From Pedobacter miscanthi (GTDB lineage: Bacteria > Bacteroidota > Bacteroidia > Sphingobacteriales > Sphingobacteriaceae), in assembly GCF_003315595.1 (NCBI RefSeq), contig NZ_QNQU01000027.1, positions 1-64,000 on the forward strand: a stretch of 64,000 bases of DNA. Reading direction: 5' to 3'. The translations under genes and the position numbers were made by a program. Under the pieces are notes generated by a model. The model was not told where the DNA came from. It worked only from the letters and a program-made list of their open reading frames with translations, and did no database searches. This document shows, one piece after another, positions 58,360 through 64,000 of this stretch (position 1 is its first letter; each line of letters opens with the position of its first letter).

Positions 58360-59523
58360 ATGGAACATTTACATCAATCGTTCACCGTACAATATAACTA
58401 CAACGTTTTTTTTACTTCAGCTTTGTTTTCACCAGAAAACGAATTGCTGAATAGTTTTTTACTCAACTTAAACCCGGCGGTTACCGTAAAGAAAATTTTA
58501 TTTGTAATCGACGAAGGCGTGGCCAATGCACACGTGGGGCTTGTTGCTGAAATTAAAGCCTATTTCTCCAGATATGATAAAACACAACTGATCCAGGATG
58601 TGCTGATCATCCCGGGGGGAGAACAGGTAAAAAACGATACGCGTTATTTCGATCAGGTGCTTGATGCCATTAATATCCATGGTATCGACAGGCACTCTTT
58701 TGTTGCCGCAATTGGTGGTGGTGCCGTGCTCGATATGGTGGGTTATGCTGCAACTGTAGCACACAGGGGCATTAAACACATCAGGATACCAAGTACCGTA
58801 CTTTCGCAAAATGATTCTGGCGTGGGCGTAAAAAACGGCATTAACTATTTCAATAAAAAGAATTTTCTGGGTACTTTTTCACCACCTGTTGCTGTTTTTA
58901 ATGATGAACTTTTTTTAAGCACTTTATCCGACCGCGACTGGCGTTCAGGTATTGCCGAAGCCATTAAAGTGGCCCTGATTAAAGATGCTGAATTTTTCGA
59001 ATGGCTCGAAGCCAATGCAGCAGCACTTGCTGCACGAGACATTGAAGCAATGAATTACCAGATCTGGAAATGCGCCAAATTACATTTAGAGCATATTCGT
59101 AGTGCCGATCCTTTCGAAAACGGTTCGGCCAGGCCATTGGATTTCGGTCACTGGAGTGCCCATAAACTCGAATACCTCACCAATTTTGAGGTAAGGCATG
59201 GCGAAGCAGTAGCTATGGGCATTGCTTTGGATAGTGTATATTCTAACTTATCAGGAAGAATTTCCGCCGAAGAAGCCCAAAGGGTAATTAACCTGATCCA
59301 GCAATTGGGTTTTGAGTTAACGCATCCTTTATTACAGGTTACCGAAGGCAATAGTCCGATTTTACAGGGGCTCGAAGAGTTCCGCGAACACCTTGGCGGC
59401 CAGTTAACCATTACCCTGCTTACCGGCATTGGCAGTGGCGAAGAAGTACACGAAATCGATGCTGAGATTTTAAAACAGGCCGCCGAAATTTTAAATAACC
59501 AAACTGCTACCATTCAACATTAG
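58360..59523 (+). CDS. eboD: EboD, 3-dehydroquinate synthase-like protein
   Basis: A 387-residue protein from the ATG at 58360; the frame is open to 58282 but that part overlaps eboC. The NAD-binding GGGAVLDMVGYAATVAHRG and metal ligands in EAIKVALI, FGHWSAHKLE and RHGEAVAMGIALD mark the dehydroquinate-synthase superfamily. The usual VGGKT lysine stretch reads VGVKNGINYF, so it should act on another sugar-like substrate, as do other sugar-cyclase members. It is not the aroB of the cell by context. Confidence 0.9.
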   Translation: MEHLHQSFTVQYNYNVFFTSALFSPENELLNSFLLNLNPAVTVKKILFVIDEGVANAHVGLVAEIKAYFSRYDKTQLIQDVLIIPGGEQVKNDTRYFDQVLDAINIHGIDRHSFVAAIGGGAVLDMVGYAATVAHRGIKHIRIPSTVLSQNDSGVGVKNGINYFNKKNFLGTFSPPVAVFNDELFLSTLSDRDWRSGIAEAIKVALIKDAEFFEWLEANAAALAARDIEAMNYQIWKCAKLHLEHIRSADPFENGSARPLDFGHWSAHKLEYLTNFEVRHGEAVAMGIALDSVYSNLSGRISAEEAQRVINLIQQLGFELTHPLLQVTEGNSPILQGLEEFREHLGGQLTITLLTGIGSGEEVHEIDAEILKQAAEILNNQTATIQH

Positions 59524-59526
59524 GCC

Positions 59527-60699
59527 ATGAAATTAAACTCCGGACATTTAACTTTCTGTACCAATATTTATGCCGGCGAAAGTTGGGAAGCGCATTTCGC
59601 GGTGTTGAAAGCTAGTTTTCCAGTGTTAAAAGCACAATTATCGCCCGGTTCGCCGATGGGGATTGGTTTACGCCTTTCTAACCTCGCCAGCACCGAACTT
59701 TTAGAAAACGACAATTTATCGGTTTTTAAACAATGGCTTCAGGATGAAGGCGGCTATGTGTTTACCATGAACGGTTTTCCTTATGGGGGTTTTCATCATA
59801 CCAGGGTTAAAGATCAGGTACATGCACCTGATTGGACTACAGACGATAGGGTAAATTATACGCTCCGTTTGGCTGATATCCTTTCACAATTGCTTCCGGA
59901 AGATATGGATGGCGGCATTTCTACCTCTCCATTGAGTTATAAGCCCTGGTTTACCGATGCTGAGGCAAGAGAAAATGCCACAGCTACAGCAACCGCCAAT
60001 ATTATAAAAGTTGCCAAAGGCTTGCAGCAAATACAGGAACAGACCGGCAGATTGATCCACCTGGATATCGAACCAGAACCTGATGGTTTTCTTGAATCTG
60101 GTCCTGAATTTATCCACTGGTACGAAAATGTGCTTTTACCTGCCGGAAATAATGAAAATCTGATTAAAAAACACATCAATTTATGTTATGATGTTTGTCA
60201 TTTTGCCATCGGATACGAACCACACACAGCTATTATTAGCGAATTGAATGATAAAGGCATTAAAATTGGTAAAATCCAGATTAGCGCTGCGCTGAAAGCA
60301 AAATTATCCGCTTCTACAACAGAAAGAACTTCGATATTGGATCAGTTAAGCCGTTTTGATGAACCAACTTACCTGCATCAGGTAATTGCACGCAAAAACG
60401 ACGGTACTTTAATGCGCTATCCCGATCTTGCAGATGCATTGGCAGAGGGTGGAGATTTATCGGTAGAAGAGTGGCGGGCGCATTTCCATGTGCCTATTTT
60501 TGTAGAAGATATGGGCCTGATCCAATCAACCCAGAGTGATATAACAGAAGTATTGAGCCTGCAAAAAAGAGCACCTTTTACTGCCCATCTCGAAGTAGAA
60601 ACCTATACCTGGGAAGTTTTGCCAACTGCTTTAAAAGCCCCTCTAAACGATTCCATTATCAGGGAACTGGCCTGGGTAAAAACATTATTAGAATATTAA
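59527..60699 (+). CDS. eboE: EboE, metabolite-traffic protein
   Basis: A 390-residue TIM-barrel protein of the xylose isomerase-like / EndoIV-like superfamily. It has HLTFCTNIYAGESW near the start, FTMNGFPYGGFH, HLDIEPEPDGFLE, and LCYDVCHFAIGYE and FHVPIFVEDM as possible metal-site positions. The name comes from the ebo cluster; no reaction is known. It starts 3 bases after eboD. Confidence 0.9.
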   Translation: MKLNSGHLTFCTNIYAGESWEAHFAVLKASFPVLKAQLSPGSPMGIGLRLSNLASTELLENDNLSVFKQWLQDEGGYVFTMNGFPYGGFHHTRVKDQVHAPDWTTDDRVNYTLRLADILSQLLPEDMDGGISTSPLSYKPWFTDAEARENATATATANIIKVAKGLQQIQEQTGRLIHLDIEPEPDGFLESGPEFIHWYENVLLPAGNNENLIKKHINLCYDVCHFAIGYEPHTAIISELNDKGIKIGKIQISAALKAKLSASTTERTSILDQLSRFDEPTYLHQVIARKNDGTLMRYPDLADALAEGGDLSVEEWRAHFHVPIFVEDMGLIQSTQSDITEVLSLQKRAPFTAHLEVETYTWEVLPTALKAPLNDSIIRELAWVKTLLEY

Positions 60700-60703
60700 A
60701 ATT

Positions 60704-62053
60704 ATGCATAAAACCGTAGTTATCGACATAGTGGGCCTGTCTGCATCCGTAATCGGAGCACATACGCCTTTTATCCAGAAATATATTTCAGAGCATCATT
60801 TCAGCACCATTGAGCCTTTGCTGCCTGCGGTTACAACTTCTGTACAATCGAGTTACCTTACCGGGAAATTTCCTTCCGAAACCGGTATTGTAGGTAATGG
60901 CTGGTACGATCATGCCGATGCTGAAGTTAAATTCTGGAAACAGTCTAACAAACTCGTAAATGCTGAAAAAATATGGGATCAGGCTAAAAAAGAAGATCCT
61001 AACTTTACCTGTGCCAATATGTTCTGGTGGTACAACATGTACTCAACGGTTGATTATTCGGTAACACCACGCCCAAATTACCTCGCCGATGGCCGTAAAC
61101 TACCCGATTGTTATTCGCAACCTGCCGAGCTGCGCGATTACCTGCAGGATAAACTTGGTCAGTTTCCCTTATTTCAATTTTGGGGACCGGGAGCCAACAT
61201 TAAATCAACCAGGTGGATTGCAGATGCGGCAATGGAAACCGAAAAACTTCATAATCCTACGCTTACTTTGATCTATTTGCCTCATTTAGATTATTGTTTA
61301 CAAAAATTCGGACCAGATTTGGAAAAAATCAAGCCCGAATTACAGGAAATTGATCAGGTGGTTTCTGATCTGGTGCGTTTTTACGAAGAAAAGGGCGCCC
61401 GTATCATATTACTTTCCGAATATGGCATTGCGCCGGTTAACAATCCGATTCATTTAAACCGTTTATTCAGGGAAAATGGATTAATCCAGATCCGCGAAGA
61501 AAGGGGATTGGAGTTATTGGATCCGGGTGCTTCAAAAGCTTTTGTAGTGGCCGATCATCAGATTGCGCATGTGTACATCAATGATAAAAGTGTAACCAAA
61601 CAGGTGAAATCTCTATTAAAAAATGCTGCGGGTATCGAATTGGTTTTAGATAAAGAAGAGCAGGAAAAACACCACATCAATCACGAACGTTCTGGCGATC
61701 TGGTATTGGTGGCCAAAGAAAACAGTTGGTTTAGCTACTATTTCTGGCTAGATGATGCCAAAGCACCCGATTATGCAAGGGTAGTTGATATCCATAAAAA
61801 ACCCGGTTACGATCCGGTAGAAATGTTTATGACTTCTAAACTCCGCGCAGGTTATAAATTATTGAGGAAAAAAGCAGGTTTCCGTTATGTGATGGATGTA
61901 ATTCCATTGGATGCAACATTGGTTAAAGGATCGCATGGCCGTACCAATGTAACAGATGAGTACAAACCAGTTTTGGTTACTTCGAAACCTGTAGGTAAAA
62001 CTTTGCATGCGCCAGATGTTTATGATGTAATTTGGGAGAGTTTGACTGTTTAA
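60704..62053 (+). CDS. eboF: EboF, alkaline-phosphatase superfamily nucleotide pyrophosphatase-like
   Basis: A 449-residue phosphodiesterase-type protein. The metal site and nucleophile Thr lie in LLPAVTTSVQSSYLTGKFPSETG; other ligands are in YLPHLDYCLQKFG, LLSEYGIAPV and KGSHGR. No signal peptide, so cytoplasmic. The last gene of the ebo run, starting 4 bases after eboE, and followed by a REP element. It might remove a nucleotide from an intermediate, which is inference. Confidence 0.9.
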   Translation: MHKTVVIDIVGLSASVIGAHTPFIQKYISEHHFSTIEPLLPAVTTSVQSSYLTGKFPSETGIVGNGWYDHADAEVKFWKQSNKLVNAEKIWDQAKKEDPNFTCANMFWWYNMYSTVDYSVTPRPNYLADGRKLPDCYSQPAELRDYLQDKLGQFPLFQFWGPGANIKSTRWIADAAMETEKLHNPTLTLIYLPHLDYCLQKFGPDLEKIKPELQEIDQVVSDLVRFYEEKGARIILLSEYGIAPVNNPIHLNRLFRENGLIQIREERGLELLDPGASKAFVVADHQIAHVYINDKSVTKQVKSLLKNAAGIELVLDKEEQEKHHINHERSGDLVLVAKENSWFSYYFWLDDAKAPDYARVVDIHKKPGYDPVEMFMTSKLRAGYKLLRKKAGFRYVMDVIPLDATLVKGSHGRTNVTDEYKPVLVTSKPVGKTLHAPDVYDVIWESLTV

Positions 62054-62063
62054 TATGAGGTGT

Positions 62064-62129
62064 CGTCACCCTGAATTTATTTCAGGGTCTTTATAGCACG
62101 AAAGATGCTGAAATAAATTCAGCATGACG
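62064..62129. repeat. Double-hairpin REP element, copy 3
   Basis: CGTCACCCTGAATTTATTTC ... GCTGAAATAAATTCAGCATGACG. Nearly identical to 23084-23149 except the spacer. It sits 10 bases after eboF and could protect or end the transcript. Confidence 0.85.
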
Positions 62130-62252
62130 GACCTGATGAAAAAAAGGATTCGGCTACAACTCTACCGGATTAGCCTACATCTGCCATTTCTGAAAATTAG
62201 AAATTTGTAATTATAAGAACCAGCATTAAACGGTTCACAAAAATAATTACAC

Positions 62253-62975
62253 ATGAAAACAGTTTTAATTACCGGAGCCAATAAAGGCATAGGCTTCGAA
62301 ACCGCAAAACAGCTACTAACACAAGGTTATTTTGTTTATTTAGGCAGCAGGAACGAAAATAATGGTAAAGAGGCCGAAGCACAGTTAAAAGCTGCAGGTT
62401 TAGTAAATGTTGCGTTGATTAAACTTGATGTTACTGATATAAACTCCATCAATAAGGCAAAAGCACTTTTGGAAAATGAGTTGCCTGCGTTGGATATATT
62501 GATCAACAATGCAGGCATTCCCGGCGATCAGCCACAAAATATTTCGACCTGCGAGATGACAAACCTCCGCGAAATTTTCGAAACCAATTATTTTGGCGTA
62601 ATCCAAACTACACAGCAGTTTTTGCCTTTGCTTAGAAAGGCCGAAGCGCCATCAATCATCAACGTCTCGAGCGAAGTGGGTTCTTTAACCATGCACACCA
62701 CACCCGGTAGAAACACCAATTGGGATAATTACCATGCTTATGGTTCCTCTAAAACGGCACTTAATACTTTCACGGTAATGCTGGCAAACGAGTTAAGTGG
62801 CACAAACTTTCGTGTAAACAGTGTTACCCCAGGTTACACGGCTACCGATCTGAATAATTTTCAGGGCGTAAAAACGGTAGAACAGGGAGCCAAAGCCATT
62901 GTAAGTCTTGTTAATCAACCGCCTCCGGGTACAACGGGTAAATTTTTCAAAGAGGATGGCGAAATTCCATGGTAA
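62253..62975 (+). CDS. Short-chain dehydrogenase/reductase (carbonyl reductase-like)
   Basis: A 240-residue classical SDR. Cofactor site TGANKGIG at 7-14, NNAG-like NNAGIPG near 88, catalytic Ser in NVSSEVGS, and Tyr/Lys in YHAYGSSKTAL. NADPH preference is likely from the SRN turn. It is followed after 52 bases by an AraC regulator on the same strand. Confidence 0.93.
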   Translation: MKTVLITGANKGIGFETAKQLLTQGYFVYLGSRNENNGKEAEAQLKAAGLVNVALIKLDVTDINSINKAKALLENELPALDILINNAGIPGDQPQNISTCEMTNLREIFETNYFGVIQTTQQFLPLLRKAEAPSIINVSSEVGSLTMHTTPGRNTNWDNYHAYGSSKTALNTFTVMLANELSGTNFRVNSVTPGYTATDLNNFQGVKTVEQGAKAIVSLVNQPPPGTTGKFFKEDGEIPW

Positions 62976-63027
62976 TTTTACCATATCAGTATTTTTTCTT
63001 AGTTATGTATTATAAACATCTCAATCA

Positions 63028-63942
63028 ATGGCCAGTCAGCAGGTTCAACGGATAAAAAGTATTACCGAATATCACAGGGTGAGGGGACTTTCCAAACCCG
63101 AACACCCGCTCATCAGTTTGGTAGATTACGGCGATATGAAACATTCGCCTACCATTAATACGGTAAGCTGGGTTTTTGATTTCTATTTCATCGCTTTGAA
63201 AAAGAACATGACCGGCAGATTTAAATACGGACAACAGGAATATGATTTCGACGAAGGTACTTTGTTTTTTATTGCCCCCGGACAGGTTTTCAGGGTAGAA
63301 GTAACAGACGATTCACCCGATAAGTCAGGTTGGATGTTGTTAATTCACCCCGATTTTCTTTGGAATTTTCCACTGGCTACCACCATAAAGAAATACGTTT
63401 ATTTCAGTTATTCGGTACACGAAGCGCTGTTTCTTTCCGAAAAGGAAGAAATTACCATGTCGGGTATTATACAAAATATCCAGCAGGAATACCAGGCCAA
63501 TATTGATGCCTTTAGTCAGCAGATTATTATCTCACAGATAGAAGTGCTGCTTAACTACGCCGAACGTTTTTACCATCGCCAGTTTATTACCCGGAGGATT
63601 ACCAACCAACAGGTTTTGGATCAGGTTGAAAGTTTTCTTGATCGTTATTTCGACGAAAATGCTGTGGAAAATGGTTTGCCCACTGTAAATGATCTGGCCG
63701 CAGAATTAAACCTCTCGCCCGATTACCTGAGTAGTTTGTTAAAGGTTACTACAGGGCAAAGTACCCAGCAGCATATCCACGATAAACTGATTGAAAGGGC
63801 GAAGGAAAAACTATCAACCACTACACTTACCATTAGCGAAATTGCCTATCAATTGGGTTTTGGTCACCCGCAATCCTTTAGTAAATTGTTTAAATCCAAA
63901 ACCAATCTATCACCGATTGCATTCCGGCAATCGTTTAACTGA
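63028..63942 (+). CDS. AraC-family transcriptional regulator
   Basis: A 304-residue protein. The N-terminal cupin-like sensor (DEGTLFFIAPGQVFRVE) is followed by two C-terminal helix-turn-helix units: VNDLAAELNLSPDYLSSLLKVTTG and ISEIAYQLGFGHPQSFSKLFK, then the usual LSPIAFRQ. It probably regulates the SDR gene next to it. Confidence 0.94.
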   Translation: MASQQVQRIKSITEYHRVRGLSKPEHPLISLVDYGDMKHSPTINTVSWVFDFYFIALKKNMTGRFKYGQQEYDFDEGTLFFIAPGQVFRVEVTDDSPDKSGWMLLIHPDFLWNFPLATTIKKYVYFSYSVHEALFLSEKEEITMSGIIQNIQQEYQANIDAFSQQIIISQIEVLLNYAERFYHRQFITRRITNQQVLDQVESFLDRYFDENAVENGLPTVNDLAAELNLSPDYLSSLLKVTTGQSTQQHIHDKLIERAKEKLSTTTLTISEIAYQLGFGHPQSFSKLFKSKTNLSPIAFRQSFN

Positions 63943-64000
63943 TTCGGAAACTTACAATTTTAGCAAGGTTTAGGGCTTTACTTTTGAATCATTATCTCAA

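Overview
The window reads as chromosomal DNA of a Bacteroidota bacterium, most likely a Sphingobacteriaceae member near Pedobacter. The reasons are: Bacteroidota-type promoters (TTTG, about 19 bases, TAnnTTTG) in front of many genes; a 286-residue primary sigma factor without region 1.1; lineage-typical genes (DUF4290 before murA, DUF4254 beside a GT9 glycosyltransferase, DUF2851, the short AMP nucleosidase, Rho with a long N-terminal insert); few Shine-Dalgarno sequences; and dense short palindromic intergenic repeats. No rRNA operon, CRISPR array, complete insertion sequence or prophage is visible. Gene identities come from reading the translations and motifs, not from database searches.

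Left part (1-16 kb): tRNA-Leu(UAG), then tig - small four-helix-bundle gene - clpP - clpX, AMP nucleosidase, an orphan ABC ATPase with a small membrane partner, the primary sigma factor gene, an operon of three DUF2975-like membrane proteins plus a YozG-type regulator, sucC, and a leftward membrane-protein operon with its own winged-helix regulator, a DUF4173-like protein, a 33-residue membrane peptide and a ferritin-like protein.

Middle (16-46 kb): mostly housekeeping genes. These are lolD, an ATP-grasp-like fragment plus degenerate HAD protein, an S41 protease lipoprotein, dprA, cystathionine beta-synthase, murA with the active-site Cys replaced by Asp, DUF4290, SixA-like phosphatase, GT9, DUF4254, a PolX whose polymerase aspartates are lost, sppA, folK, an Hpt protein, pssA, rho, pyrF, a possible toxin-antitoxin pair, DUF2851, PspC, an ankyrin protein, ftsK, a LolA-like protein, a PhnP-like hydrolase and tRNA-Leu(GAG).

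Right part (46-64 kb): an accessory patch follows tRNA-Leu(GAG). It holds a decayed ORF, a haloperoxidase-type hydrolase, a second copy of the tRNA terminator hairpin, a 66-base T homopolymer and an AT-rich gene with a C-terminal HEPN-like Rx4H motif. After it come an outer-membrane barrel, a GxGYxYP protein, a divergent LysR / GNAT-EamA locus with a clear operator, a complete ebo cluster (eboA-F) led by a TMEM220-type gene, an SDR and an AraC regulator.

The strongest items for follow-up are the HEPN-like gene and its setting, two copies of a composite repeat with a conserved RNA-like core, catalytic-residue losses in PolX and a HAD protein, the MurA Cys-to-Asp change, four genes whose -7 element predicts leaderless mRNA, and a duplicated 29-base promoter-like block before ftsK and a small gene.
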